This document shows positions 7,717 to 16,719 of a stretch of 64,000 nucleotides of DNA, one piece after another; the first letter of the stretch is position 1, and every line of letters starts with the position of its first letter. The position numbers were made by a program, and so were the translations under genes. The notes beneath the pieces were generated by a model. That model did no database searches. It was not told where the DNA came from and saw nothing but the letters and a program-made list of their open reading frames with translations. Source of the DNA: JADJOY01 sp046331705 [NCBI: bacterium] (GTDB lineage Bacteria > JADJOY01); contig JAXLQJ010000001.1 in NCBI GenBank assembly GCA_046331705.1, forward strand, positions 1-64,000, read 5' to 3'.

Positions 7717-8349
7717 ATGACCGAAGCCACGCGACAGGCGCTCGCGATCCTGCGCGAGCCCGGAACCTTCCAGTGGTACGTCATCCCACTGCTGGCGATC
7801 GCGGTGTACGTGTACGCGGTCGAGGTCGAGCGCAAGAACTGGAACCTGGTCTTCGCGGGGCTCGCGTTCTGGGGAATGGATTGGTTCAACGAGATCTGGA
7901 ACGCCTTGGTGCTGCACGCGTCGGGGCGCTCGGCGGTGTGGACCGCTCCCGGCCGCACCGCGTACCTGATCCTGGTGGGCCTCAACATCGAGATCTGCTT
8001 CATGTTCGCGATCTCGGGAATCGTGTGGGGAAAGCTGCTGCCGAAGGATCCGACGCTCCGGATCCTCGGCATGCCCAACCGCTGGTTCCTCGCGATCGCG
8101 AACTCGATCTTCTGCGTGATCGTGGAGATGGTGCTCAACGGCGCCGACGCGCTGATCTGGGAGTACTCGTGGTGGGGCCGCGGCGCGCCGTGGCTCATCT
8201 TCCTGCTCGGCTATTTCCCGTTCTTCGTCGTGTCCTACTGGGTGCACGACATGAAGACCGTCGCGGCGAAGGTGCGCACCGTATCGGTCATCTACGGCGT
8301 GAATCTCGCCGCGGTGCTCGTCTTCGGCGTCGCGCTCCGCTGGATCTGA
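7717..8349 (+). CDS. Polytopic inner-membrane protein of unknown function
   Basis: About 210 residues with roughly six predicted membrane helices rich in Trp and Tyr, charged loops (VEVERKNWN, WVHDMKT) and a GMDWFNEIWNALV segment inside the second helix. I do not recognise a named family. GGAGG at 7708-7712 gives a strong ribosome site, and the 15-nt spacing to the TorF-like gene indicates cotranscription. Acidic and amide residues inside helices suggest a cofactor- or substrate-binding membrane protein rather than a simple anchor, but this is inference. Confidence 0.75.
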   Translation: MTEATRQALAILREPGTFQWYVIPLLAIAVYVYAVEVERKNWNLVFAGLAFWGMDWFNEIWNALVLHASGRSAVWTAPGRTAYLILVGLNIEICFMFAISGIVWGKLLPKDPTLRILGMPNRWFLAIANSIFCVIVEMVLNGADALIWEYSWWGRGAPWLIFLLGYFPFFVVSYWVHDMKTVAAKVRTVSVIYGVNLAAVLVFGVALRWI

Positions 8350-8361
8350 ACGTCGCGCGCG

Positions 8362-8383
8362 GATCCCGTGATTCGCCGGGATC
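8362..8383. terminator. Bidirectional terminator-like hairpin
   Basis: GATCCCG (8362-8368) pairs perfectly with CGGGATC (8377-8383) around an 8-nt loop in the short gap between two convergent genes. There is no T-run on either side. Confidence 0.45.
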
Positions 8384-8834
8384 AGATGCGCACATGCCAG
8401 GCCCAGGCGGCGGTCTCGCCCAGGACCAGGTAGCTACCGTCGAGCAGGGGTCGGATTCGGAAGTAGCGCCACGGTTGCGACGCTGCGAGCGCAGGGCTCG
8501 CGGCGATCTTGGCGCGCGCGATCACGCAGCGGTTGCGGCGGGCGGGCACGGGATTCCGGCAGCGACGCGCCTCGACCGGTTCGATTCGCAGCGCGTCGAT
8601 GGAGTCCCAGCGCGCCTTCCACGCGAGGGCGGTGGACGCGTCGGGAATGGCGAGGCCCTTGTCGCGAAGCTCGGCGGTCTGGCGGGTTCCTTCCTCGAAG
8701 CGCAGGAACTGGTGGATCGCCGCCGTGAGCCCACGCGCGTCCATCGGCGCGCCCGGCCAGAGCCACCACGCGACGAGGACGATCAGCGCCACGGCTGCGC
8801 CGCCATTGGCGCGAACGCGCAATCGCATCGTCAT
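8382..8834 (-). CDS. Small membrane-anchored or secreted protein, unknown
   Basis: A 150-residue protein with one N-terminal hydrophobic helix (GAAVALIVLVAWWLW) and a periplasmic domain of about 120 residues that carries two cysteines in the segment ARRCRNPVPARRNRCV, plausibly a disulphide. I do not recognise the family. The open frame continues further 5' to 8960, but that extension is low-complexity Arg-rich and unlike a signal, so the ATG at 8834 (or 8828) is preferred; no clear ribosome site supports either. It is divergent from the PLP lyase gene. Confidence 0.55.
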   Translation of the reverse strand: MTMRLRVRANGGAAVALIVLVAWWLWPGAPMDARGLTAAIHQFLRFEEGTRQTAELRDKGLAIPDASTALAWKARWDSIDALRIEPVEARRCRNPVPARRNRCVIARAKIAASPALAASQPWRYFRIRPLLDGSYLVLGETAAWAWHVRI

Positions 8835-8981
8835 GGGGGTGGATGGTACGAGTTCGCCACGTCTCGAGCGGCCCCTCCGATCCGGAGCGCACCGGCAACG
8901 ACGCGCGCGGATCGACTCGGCCTCGGGTCGAACGAGAAAAATACCAATCGGCACCCCCACCGTCGCGTGCCCGTGCGATCA

Positions 8982-8997
8982 TGGCACGGCGGTTGCG
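8982..8997 (+). promoter_or_regulatory. Sigma-54-type (-24/-12) promoter for the PLP lyase
   Basis: TGGCACG (GG at 8983-8984) and TTGC (GC at 8995-8996) are separated by exactly ten bases, matching TGGCACGrNNNTTGC at every fixed position. Transcription would begin near 9008, 36 nt before the ATG at 9044 and ahead of its purine-rich ribosome site. This also argues against the longer in-frame start at 8843. Confidence 0.6.
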
Positions 8998-9043
8998 GCC
9001 CTCTCGGTCGATGAATCGGCCGCCTGCGCGAGGGGGTGGAACG

Positions 9044-10297
9044 ATGCCGCGACGCAAGCGCAGCGCGGCTCCTTACCACGTGCGCCGCTCCACGGCGGTG
9101 CTGACCACCGGGTTCGATCCGAGCCTGTCGGTGGGCTCGGCGCGACCGGCGGTGTTCCGCTCGTCGACGTACGTGTTCTCGAGCCCGGAGGCGGCGGAGC
9201 GCGCGTTCGCGATCGCGCTGGGTCGCTCGCGCGCCGCCGACGGCGAGCACGTCGATCTCATCTACTCGCGCCTTTCGCACCCGAATGCGGAGATCCTCGA
9301 GCAACAAGTCGTTCCGCTCGAGGACGGCGCGCGCGACGCCGCGGTCTTCAACTCGGGCATGGCGGCGATCTCGACGCTCTTCCTGAGCTTCTGCGCGCCC
9401 GGCGCGAGCTTCGTCTACACGACACCCGTCTACGGCGGCACACAACATCTGATTCACCAGCTCCTCGAGCCGCTCGGCATGCGCGGCATCCCGGTGCTCG
9501 CCGGCGACACGAAGGCGCTCGTCACGGCCATCTCCCGTGCCGCGCGCCTCAGGCTGGTGTTCGTGGAGACGCCGGCCAATCCAACGCTGGTGATGTCGGA
9601 CATCGGTGCCGCGGCGCGGGCCGCCGCCGCGCGCCGCGACAAGCCGCTGGTGGTGGTCGACAACACGTTCCTCGGCCCGACCTTCCAGCACCCCCTGGTG
9701 CTGGGCGCCGACCTGGTCGTGTACTCCGCCACCAAATACCTGGCCGGCAACAGCGACATGCTGGGCGGCGTGGTGCTGGCGCGAAAGCCCGAGCACACCG
9801 GACAGCTCCGCGGGCTGCGCGCGATCGTCGGCAACATCCTGCAACCCGACGAGTGCTGGATGCTCGACAGCCGCCTGCCCACCGTCGACCTGCGCATGAA
9901 TCGCCAGAGCAAGAACGCGCAGCGGATCGCCGAAGCGCTGGCGCGCCATCCGCGCATCCGCAAGATGCACTACCCCTCGCTCTTCACCGAGCCCGAGCAG
10001 ATCCGCATTCGAGACGCCCAATGTCGTTTCCCGGGCGGGCTCTTCTCGTTCGAGCTCGAGGGCGGGAAGGACGAGGCCTTCGATTTCCTGCGACGGATCC
10101 GGATCGGTCGCAACGCGGTGAGCCTGGGCGGCGTCGAGACGCTCGCCTGTCATCCCGCGACCACCACTCATTCGGAGATGTCGCTGCGGGAGCGCAAGCG
10201 TGCGGGGGTCACGGATTCGCTGGTGCGGATCTCCGTGGGGATCGAGGACTGGCGCGATCTGTTAGTGGATTTCGAGCAGGCGCTCTCGGGACGATAG
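9044..10297 (+). CDS. Cys/Met metabolism PLP-dependent enzyme (methionine gamma-lyase / cystathionine gamma-synthase type)
   Basis: The 417-residue protein has all markers of the gamma-family of PLP enzymes: YSRLSHPN (phosphate binding), FNSGMAAIS, ETPANPT, Asp206 in VVVDNTF (pyridine nitrogen) and the Schiff-base Lys231 in SATKYLAGN. It could be a methionine gamma-lyase, cystathionine gamma-lyase/synthase or O-acetylhomoserine sulfhydrylase; sequence reading alone does not decide. The start at 9044 follows a GGGGGTGG site and lies just downstream of a near-perfect sigma-54 promoter, suggesting induction by nitrogen or a related signal. A lyase releasing ammonia would fit such control. Confidence 0.88.
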   Translation: MPRRKRSAAPYHVRRSTAVLTTGFDPSLSVGSARPAVFRSSTYVFSSPEAAERAFAIALGRSRAADGEHVDLIYSRLSHPNAEILEQQVVPLEDGARDAAVFNSGMAAISTLFLSFCAPGASFVYTTPVYGGTQHLIHQLLEPLGMRGIPVLAGDTKALVTAISRAARLRLVFVETPANPTLVMSDIGAAARAAAARRDKPLVVVDNTFLGPTFQHPLVLGADLVVYSATKYLAGNSDMLGGVVLARKPEHTGQLRGLRAIVGNILQPDECWMLDSRLPTVDLRMNRQSKNAQRIAEALARHPRIRKMHYPSLFTEPEQIRIRDAQCRFPGGLFSFELEGGKDEAFDFLRRIRIGRNAVSLGGVETLACHPATTTHSEMSLRERKRAGVTDSLVRISVGIEDWRDLLVDFEQALSGR

Positions 10298-10301
10298 CCG
10301 C

Positions 10302-10315
10302 GCGCGGTACCGCGC
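10302..10315. terminator. Palindromic terminator-like element between convergent genes
   Basis: GCGCGGTACCGCGC is a perfect 14-bp palindrome centred in the 29-nt gap between the PLP lyase stop and the stop of the minus-strand propeller gene. No T-tract is present. Confidence 0.4.
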
Positions 10316-10326
10316 CGCGCGCGCCG

Positions 10327-12045
10327 TCATTGCGTGCCGACGTAGAGCGTGTTCGGGTAGTCGCTCGACCAGTACGCGATGTCCACGCTCTGCGGCTGGT
10401 GGTGGAAGAACTGTGACCAGCGAGTGGTGACCGAGCTGTCGACGCTGCCGGAAACGTAGAGCGTCCAGCTTCCCCAGCTTCCACCCAGCGGTTTCCGGAA
10501 CGAGTAGAGGTCGGGGCCGAAACCGCCGATCGATCCCTGCGGCGTGCCGTGGCCGTAGAGGTAGAGGCCGCCGGCGCCGTCGGGACCGAGCGACGGGTTG
10601 TGGGTGACTTGCGTGGGCGGCTGCGCGTTTCCGTTCCAGCCGCTCGCGTCCTGGTACCAGTAGCGGATGCGATTGGCCGTATCGAGGAACGTGAGGTGAA
10701 CGACGCCGTCACCGGTCACGATCATCGACGGACCCTGGTCGATGCCGGTTTGCGCCGAGTCCGGGATCGCCACCGAGGGTTGCCACGTGCCGGCGGCCAG
10801 TCGCTTGCGTACGCGGATGCGACCGTCGCCGACGTAATCGTAGGTACCGTCGAGCCACGCCAGATGGAGGTCGCCGTTGGGCGCGAAGGCGAGCGCCGGA
10901 TGCCAGGCGTTGCAGTAGTCCGACGCGGGATTGCAGTCGACCACGTCCGCCACGTCGGTCGGCGCCTCCCAGCCCGTCGCGAGACGGCGCGCGTAGCGGA
11001 GGCGCAGCCGCGCGTTGGGACCGGTTCGGGCGCTCCACACCGCGTGTGGGATGCCGGCCGCATCGACCGCCAGCGCCGTGCCCTCCTCGCCTTGCCCGAA
11101 ATCGATCCAGCCCGACGAGCCGAGGCTCTCCGCGCCGGACCACAGTTGGGTGGTGGTATCGAACGTCGCGTACTTCGTGAAGCCCGACCGCTTGTTCCAG
11201 ATCACGTGGATGCGATCTTGCCCGTCGATCCCCGCGGCCGGCTGGCCCACGCCGCCGCCAGGCGCGTGAGCGGCGTCCATCTCGGTGAAGCTCGTGGGGG
11301 TTCCCGGCTGATTCGCCTTCATCACGTGGATGGCGTTGTTCGGGCACTCCGGATACGCGCTGCAGTCCGGCGCGATCGTGTAGAGCACGCCCGCGCTGCT
11401 GCGCACGATCTGGTGCGGCGAGACGTCCGAGTACCCGCGCCCCACCAGGATCTGGTGATTGGCGGCGGGCGGGACATAGCGCGTGACGCGGAACACCAGG
11501 AGATCGAGATCGCTCCAATCGGCGGCGGAGTAGGTCGTGTAGCGAATCTGCATCACTCCCGCGGCGCTGACGAAGCGGGAGAGATCGCCGGTCAACGGGA
11601 ACGCGAGCGGCGTCCACTGGTGATACGCGGCGCCGTCGTTGTAGCCGAGCGTGAGCCAGCTCGCGGCCGAAAAGTCGCGGACCTGGAACGTCCAGCGCTG
11701 CACGCTGCGCTGCTGGCCGTAGAAGCTCGCGGCCACGGCGAGACCCGACGCCGACGACACATCGAGCCCCGCGGGGACGACGAACGAAAACACGCCCTGA
11801 TAGCCGCCCGAGGCGGGCGTGTAGCGCTGCGCGCTCGCGGGATCGGTGCTTCCACCCGTCAGCTCCGAATTCGCCAGCACCGAGAGGGGCTGGGGACCGG
11901 TGCTGCCGAACGAGGTGGAAACCGACGACGGCGCGAGGGTGGTGGTGACGTAATCGGCGCGGCTCACCGATGCGATCAGCAACGTGGCGCCGAGCGTCAG
12001 CGGCAACAGACGATGGCCGCGGCGGAACGACTTCGGACTTCGCAT
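10327..12045 (-). CDS. Secreted BNR/beta-propeller-like protein
   Basis: A 572-residue exported protein: signal peptide over residues 1-30 (GATLLIASVSRA), an N-terminal beta-sandwich of about 170 residues, then repeated units such as DGQDRIHVIWNKR, DAAGIPHAVWSAR, APNGDLHLAWLDG and TGDGVVHLTFLD. Each carries the Asp-box-like D..G..H..W pattern of a propeller. The start at 12045 has GGAGGG at the correct distance. It is the third gene of a minus-strand set after the outer-membrane barrel and the lipoprotein hydrolase, 83 nt after the latter. Likely a surface or extracellular binding protein; no catalytic motif is seen. Confidence 0.75.
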   Translation of the reverse strand: MRSPKSFRRGHRLLPLTLGATLLIASVSRADYVTTTLAPSSVSTSFGSTGPQPLSVLANSELTGGSTDPASAQRYTPASGGYQGVFSFVVPAGLDVSSASGLAVAASFYGQQRSVQRWTFQVRDFSAASWLTLGYNDGAAYHQWTPLAFPLTGDLSRFVSAAGVMQIRYTTYSAADWSDLDLLVFRVTRYVPPAANHQILVGRGYSDVSPHQIVRSSAGVLYTIAPDCSAYPECPNNAIHVMKANQPGTPTSFTEMDAAHAPGGGVGQPAAGIDGQDRIHVIWNKRSGFTKYATFDTTTQLWSGAESLGSSGWIDFGQGEEGTALAVDAAGIPHAVWSARTGPNARLRLRYARRLATGWEAPTDVADVVDCNPASDYCNAWHPALAFAPNGDLHLAWLDGTYDYVGDGRIRVRKRLAAGTWQPSVAIPDSAQTGIDQGPSMIVTGDGVVHLTFLDTANRIRYWYQDASGWNGNAQPPTQVTHNPSLGPDGAGGLYLYGHGTPQGSIGGFGPDLYSFRKPLGGSWGSWTLYVSGSVDSSVTTRWSQFFHHQPQSVDIAYWSSDYPNTLYVGTQ

Positions 12046-12128
12046 GCGAATCCCTCCGCCAGCGAGCGTCTCCGAGCGAGTGATCGAGCGCATCGATGCA
12101 AGCTCGAACGGTGTGGGAACGTGTAGCG

Positions 12129-15053
12129 TCAGGGAACGGGCGGGATGAAGGGACAGGACGAGTCTTCGAGACAGAGGTCGTCACGAAGCGTTCGGCCGTT
12201 CGAGGACAAGAAGAGCCCGATCTGGTTCTGCGACCACACCGCCCAATCGATGGGCGCGTCCGGCGTCGAGAAACCGATGAACTCGTGCTTGATGCCCATC
12301 GGAAAGCGCACCGCGGCGACCCCGCCGCCCGGAACCGGGATGGGCGGCAGCGGTCCGATGCCGCCGTTGTTGCGGTCGAGGTCGTCGATGTCCCAGCGCT
12401 CTTCGTAGGGGATGTCGCCGTCGGGCAGCATCTCGCGGTTGGCGACGAGGATGTCGTTGATCCGCAGCGTCTCGGCCCGATCGCCGAAGTAGCCCGCCGC
12501 ACGCGCCAGCGCGACGTGGGCGTTGAACGGCACCGTGAAGTCGCCTGGATCGCTGGTCTGGAGCATCGGCTTCGGCGGCACGCCGGGCAGTGGGTCCTGA
12601 AACAGGTGGGGCGCGTAGTTCACCGGATCGCCCGGCTCGAAGACCATCTGCGCCAAGCCGATGAAGCGGCGCACGTCGGGGGTGTTGCGCCGGAAGCCGA
12701 GGCCTTCGTGCTGGGACCGGATCGTGAGCGTGATGGGCGCGCCGTCGGTTCCGACCTGGGTGATCTCGAGCGTGTCGCCCACGTCGGCGGGAATGCCCAC
12801 GGAAAAGCCCCCCGAGGTCTCCGCCACGCCCGTGCGCTCCTCGCCGTTGGCCAGGTTGCGCACCGTGACCACGGCGCGGGCCTTCGCCGGTAAGGACGCG
12901 AGCGTCACGTCGGGGATGACCTCGGGATCGCAGCCTTCGTCGCCCGCGTCCTTGGCGGCATCGTTGTTGAGCGTGATCGCCAGCTCGCCGCCAGCGAGCG
13001 GACAACCGACGACCACGGGGCCGATGACCTGCAGGAACATGTCCTGCGTCACGAAGCGCAGCCGTGACCGCAAGATGAGGTCGGCGATCCCGCCGCCGGG
13101 GACGATCGGCGCCGCCGCCACGATGTTGGGCTCCACGGCGCTCGCGACGTTGGTGAGGATCCCGCCCAGCGAGGTTCCGGACATGTAGTACGGCACGTCG
13201 GGACCGCCGAGATCGATGCGACCGTCGCCGTTGAAGTCGCCGTCGAGCTCGGGCGTACCGTCGCCGTTCAGGTCGAATTGCGATCGCTCGCCCAGGTGCC
13301 GCAGCACGCGCACGAGCTGCATCTGGTCGATCACCGTCTGGCGCACGGTGTCGCGGGTCTCGAACGCGTTGGCGCGGAAGAACGACGCGCCCGAGTCGGT
13401 GGTGCCGTCGCCGTCCGCGTCCACCGCGCGTCCCGTGACGCCGATCGCCTCGATCACGCCCACGTCGAAGAGCTTGTCGGCCGCCTCTTGCAGATCGTCC
13501 ACCGGGCCGAGATCGATGCCGGTGAGCACGCCGATCAGGTTCACGATGAGCTGGGGCGGGATCGGCAAGCCCTCGGTGAGCGAGGCGATGTCGGTGCGCG
13601 CGTCGGAGATGGCGTCGAATGGGCCGTGCCCCACGGCGTCGATCGCGGCCACCGCGATGCCGAAGCGGCTCATGGTGTTGGCGAAGCCCACTCCTTCGAG
13701 TCGCGCCGTGTTCGAGCCGTGGGCGTAGACGAGCACCGGGAAGGGCGGGTGGTGGTCCTGGGTCTCGCGCGGGATCGAGAGCATGAACGTGACGCGATCG
13801 GTCTGGATGCTGCCCTCGCCGGTGGCGGGGTTCACGTTCATCACGCCGTCGTCGGTCTGGATCAGGCTCGGCGAGAGGAAGCTGCCGAAGACGAAGTAGT
13901 CCACTCCGTCCACGCCGAAGTTCGGGAACTCGCCGGGGGTCGAGAACGACTCGGCGGCGTCCAGGATCGGCGACAGGAACTCGGACTGAAGGATGTAGAC
14001 GTTGTCGAGCGGGTCCTTGGGGATGCCGAGGAGCCGGAGCGAGCCATCGCCGTCGGTCGCGATGTCGAGGTTCTCGAGAAGATCGATCTTGGGAGGAGCG
14101 ACGGTCGCCATCCGCGCCAGCGGCCCTTCGCCGTCGAGCCCGCGGCGCGCCGCCTCGAGCAGGTCCGTGACCGATTGGGTGGTGAAGGTCCACGCGAAGG
14201 CCCAGCGCGCGAGCGGCACGCCGAGCCGATCGAAGACGGGGATCGCCGCGGCGAGATCGTCGGTCTGATCGAGATGGTGGACCGCATCGAACGGCGAGCG
14301 GATCGGCTGGCCGTTGCGCCCGTGCAACCCGTCGGTGATCACCACCGCGTAGCGACTGCGCTGCTCCAGCGGAAAGAGCGGACGCACGATCAAGGTGTCG
14401 GTCGCGACCTCGTAGAAATCGACCCACTCGGGCTGGCCGTCGCCGTCACGATCGGCGGCGTTGTCGCTCGGGAACACGTACCCGGAGAGCTCTCGATCGG
14501 GATCGAACGGGAAGAAATGACTGGCATCGTCGCGGACCGGAAAGCTGCCCTTGCCCAGGTCGAGCGGCACCGCTTGGCCGTAGGCGCGCGAACCCGGGTC
14601 GATGTTCGCGAGCCAGATGTTCGCCTCGGTGGCGGTGGCGAGATCGAGCGGCGCCTCGAAACGCACCGTGAGCGGCGCGAAGGTCCCGAAGCCGTCCAGC
14701 TCGTCGACGTGGCGACGGATGCGGCGCTCGAGGGCCGTGGGCGCGTCCTGGCTCACGTTGACGCGCCGATTCGTGGGCGTGGTCTCGTCGACGATCGTGG
14801 CGACGTCGTTGGGAAACGGGATCTCGGCGAACGGACGCGCGTAGAGATCCCACACGATCCGCGGACCTGCGCCCGGTGGAGTGGCCTTGAGACCGGGGGC
14901 GCGATCGGCCGATCCGCAACCGGCGAGCACCAGCGCGCTCGCCACCGAGATCAGGGCTCGCGCGGCGAGGAAGGGGCGATCCGCCGCCGCACGCCGCGGT
15001 CCGCGCCGCGACCGGTGCCGGCGCGCTTCGTCACGCACGCCGCCGCTCACCAT
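12129..15053 (-). CDS. Large lipoprotein with alpha/beta-hydrolase fold and calcium-like loops
   Basis: The product is 974 residues, with a lipoprotein signal (LVLAGC, Cys46). An N-terminal beta-rich part of about 300 residues precedes an alpha/beta-hydrolase core with VLVYAHGSN (oxyanion region) and YMSGTSLGG (nucleophile elbow, Ser in G-T-S-L-G). Several Asp-rich loops (DADGDG, DLNGDG, DFNGDGRID, DRDGDG) resemble EF-hand or dockerin-type calcium sites. The layout recalls the Pla-1/cef-type lipoprotein lipases. The ATG at 15053 overlaps the stop of the upstream barrel gene by 7 nt, so the two are translationally coupled. Likely a surface esterase or lipase; the substrate is unknown. Confidence 0.75.
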   Translation of the reverse strand: MVSGGVRDEARRHRSRRGPRRAAADRPFLAARALISVASALVLAGCGSADRAPGLKATPPGAGPRIVWDLYARPFAEIPFPNDVATIVDETTPTNRRVNVSQDAPTALERRIRRHVDELDGFGTFAPLTVRFEAPLDLATATEANIWLANIDPGSRAYGQAVPLDLGKGSFPVRDDASHFFPFDPDRELSGYVFPSDNAADRDGDGQPEWVDFYEVATDTLIVRPLFPLEQRSRYAVVITDGLHGRNGQPIRSPFDAVHHLDQTDDLAAAIPVFDRLGVPLARWAFAWTFTTQSVTDLLEAARRGLDGEGPLARMATVAPPKIDLLENLDIATDGDGSLRLLGIPKDPLDNVYILQSEFLSPILDAAESFSTPGEFPNFGVDGVDYFVFGSFLSPSLIQTDDGVMNVNPATGEGSIQTDRVTFMLSIPRETQDHHPPFPVLVYAHGSNTARLEGVGFANTMSRFGIAVAAIDAVGHGPFDAISDARTDIASLTEGLPIPPQLIVNLIGVLTGIDLGPVDDLQEAADKLFDVGVIEAIGVTGRAVDADGDGTTDSGASFFRANAFETRDTVRQTVIDQMQLVRVLRHLGERSQFDLNGDGTPELDGDFNGDGRIDLGGPDVPYYMSGTSLGGILTNVASAVEPNIVAAAPIVPGGGIADLILRSRLRFVTQDMFLQVIGPVVVGCPLAGGELAITLNNDAAKDAGDEGCDPEVIPDVTLASLPAKARAVVTVRNLANGEERTGVAETSGGFSVGIPADVGDTLEITQVGTDGAPITLTIRSQHEGLGFRRNTPDVRRFIGLAQMVFEPGDPVNYAPHLFQDPLPGVPPKPMLQTSDPGDFTVPFNAHVALARAAGYFGDRAETLRINDILVANREMLPDGDIPYEERWDIDDLDRNNGGIGPLPPIPVPGGGVAAVRFPMGIKHEFIGFSTPDAPIDWAVWSQNQIGLFLSSNGRTLRDDLCLEDSSCPFIPPVP

Positions 15054-16573
15054 CGCGCGCTCAGCCGGCCTTGGACCAGGGCGATGGCATCCGGTTTCCG
15101 GCCGCTCGCATCGCGAAACGCGCCGCCCGGCCAATAGCCGCCCGCCTCGACTCCCACGAAGCACTGCAACATGTCGGCGTGGATCCGATACCCGAGGCCG
15201 CCGTCGACCTCGAAGCCGAGATCGCGATCGCCGACGGGCCCGCCGAGGAAGTTCCGCGGCGATCCGCCGGCGTCGAAGCTCGCGAACGGATCCACCACGT
15301 CCTCGAGCGCCCGCGCCCACAGCACGCCGAGCTTCGCCTCCCAGCCCTCGTCGCGAGCCTGGCGCCAGGTGGCGCGCGGATTCAGGTAGACCGCGTTGGT
15401 CACCCCCCCGCGCGTGTCCACCAGGTACGCACCCGGAGCGGGGCTGCCCACCAGCAGCGGATCGCCGAGGTTGTAGGTGCTCGCGGCGGTCAGCCCCGCC
15501 AGGTACTCCTCGAACAGGATGAGCCCGACGTTGAAGTCCGGATCGAACGTGAACCCGCGCACCTCGTCGTCGAACGGATTGCCGTCGCCCGACGCGTATC
15601 CCGTGTCGAGAAGCACGTCGAGCTCGTCCGTCGACCAGCCAGCGCTCAGCGCGGCGCCGTGCTCGAGGACGTCGGCCTGCGACGGGCTCGCCGGGGTCGC
15701 GACGAGCTCGGTGTTGCCCACGGCGAGCACGGCTTCCGCGTCGGCCACCCACTCAGCGGCGCGCGCGCTCGCGTAGACGTCGGCCAGGTTGATGCGGGTG
15801 TTGGTGTCGCGCTCGTTCCGTTGCAGGCGATACGCATCGTAGACGCCGAACCGCAGCGACTCGCCCGTGTAGAGCACCGACGCGACGTAGTTCCACGCGT
15901 GGTCGCGCCAGCCGTGTCGCGTGAGATCGTCTTCGGCGGGGCGATCGACGGCCACCGCGAACGCCCACGGCTGCGACGTGTCTCCAGGCGCGGCCCCGTA
16001 GCGGACGGCGATGCGGTCGACGTGATCGCCGAAGCGCTTGTCGCCGAACGGTGCCTCGCCGACGCCGTCGTCGGCCACGAGACCGAGACCCCATCGGCTT
16101 CCTTGCCGACCGACCCGCACCACCACACCGCCGAGCACCGCCTCGGCCCAGAGCTGATTCAGGTCCGCGACGTCGATCTGATCGTCGCGGCTGGCCCGCG
16201 CGGGCGGCGTGTCGCCGCCGATCACCCCCTCGGCGAGATCCGCCTGCGCGACCACGCGCAGCTGCCGTACCGGACCCGACCCCGGGCGCCAGATCAGCGA
16301 CGGATCCAGCCGCAAGCGGTGCTCGAGCCATTGGGAATCGGGCTGCTCCGCGTTCGGGATGAGCGTGGGGTCGACGGGCTGGAACGCCGTCAGGTAGGTG
16401 AGCCGGAGCCGCCAGTCGCCCTCGAAGCGGGCGGTCCAGTCGTCGTACCGGAACTCGAGAAGCCGCTGGGATTCGGCGGAAGGCGTCTGTGCCGCGGCGC
16501 CAGCCACGGTACACAGCACGCACGCCGCGATCCGCGTCGCGATCCGCGCACGAGATCGCGTGAGCCCTGCCAT
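15047..16573 (-). CDS. Outer-membrane beta-barrel (alginate-export / porin-like)
   Basis: A 508-residue protein with a signal peptide (cut after AGAAAQ) and an alternating-residue pattern throughout. Phrases such as RFEGDWRLRLTY, LRVVAQADLAEG and VRVGRQGSRWGLGL resemble the alginate-export/DUF1302-like barrel group, where a GRQ..RWG strand is typical. The C-terminus ends in an aromatic (VQGRLSARW), as outer-membrane barrels do. The start at 16573 has GGGAG upstream; a longer in-frame start at 16603 lacks this. It is the first gene of the set with the lipoprotein hydrolase, which suggests uptake or export of the hydrolase's substrate or product. Confidence 0.72.
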   Translation of the reverse strand: MAGLTRSRARIATRIAACVLCTVAGAAAQTPSAESQRLLEFRYDDWTARFEGDWRLRLTYLTAFQPVDPTLIPNAEQPDSQWLEHRLRLDPSLIWRPGSGPVRQLRVVAQADLAEGVIGGDTPPARASRDDQIDVADLNQLWAEAVLGGVVVRVGRQGSRWGLGLVADDGVGEAPFGDKRFGDHVDRIAVRYGAAPGDTSQPWAFAVAVDRPAEDDLTRHGWRDHAWNYVASVLYTGESLRFGVYDAYRLQRNERDTNTRINLADVYASARAAEWVADAEAVLAVGNTELVATPASPSQADVLEHGAALSAGWSTDELDVLLDTGYASGDGNPFDDEVRGFTFDPDFNVGLILFEEYLAGLTAASTYNLGDPLLVGSPAPGAYLVDTRGGVTNAVYLNPRATWRQARDEGWEAKLGVLWARALEDVVDPFASFDAGGSPRNFLGGPVGDRDLGFEVDGGLGYRIHADMLQCFVGVEAGGYWPGGAFRDASGRKPDAIALVQGRLSARW

Positions 16574-16719
16574 GGATCTCCCGAGACGCGGCGCGAAGCC
16601 CACGCCGCCGCGAGGCGCGGCAACCCTAGCACGAAGATGCGCGCGCTTTCCTTGCCGCGGGCGCCGTGGGTACGATCGCGTCGCCGCTCGCGCATCCCTC
16701 GATCTTGGCGAGGAAAGTC

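Noticed and set aside
8843-9043. ATG 8843 as start of the PLP lyase
   Set aside because: The extra 67 residues are low-complexity, and a sigma-54 promoter and a ribosome site lie between 8981 and 9044.
13278-15137. Plus-strand open frame of about 620 codons opposite the lipoprotein hydrolase
   Set aside because: Arg/Gly/Val-rich composition typical of an antisense shadow in high-GC DNA; the minus-strand protein has clear motifs and a lipoprotein signal.
16120-16270. Plus-strand frames inside the barrel gene
   Set aside because: Arg/Pro-rich shadows without a start signal.
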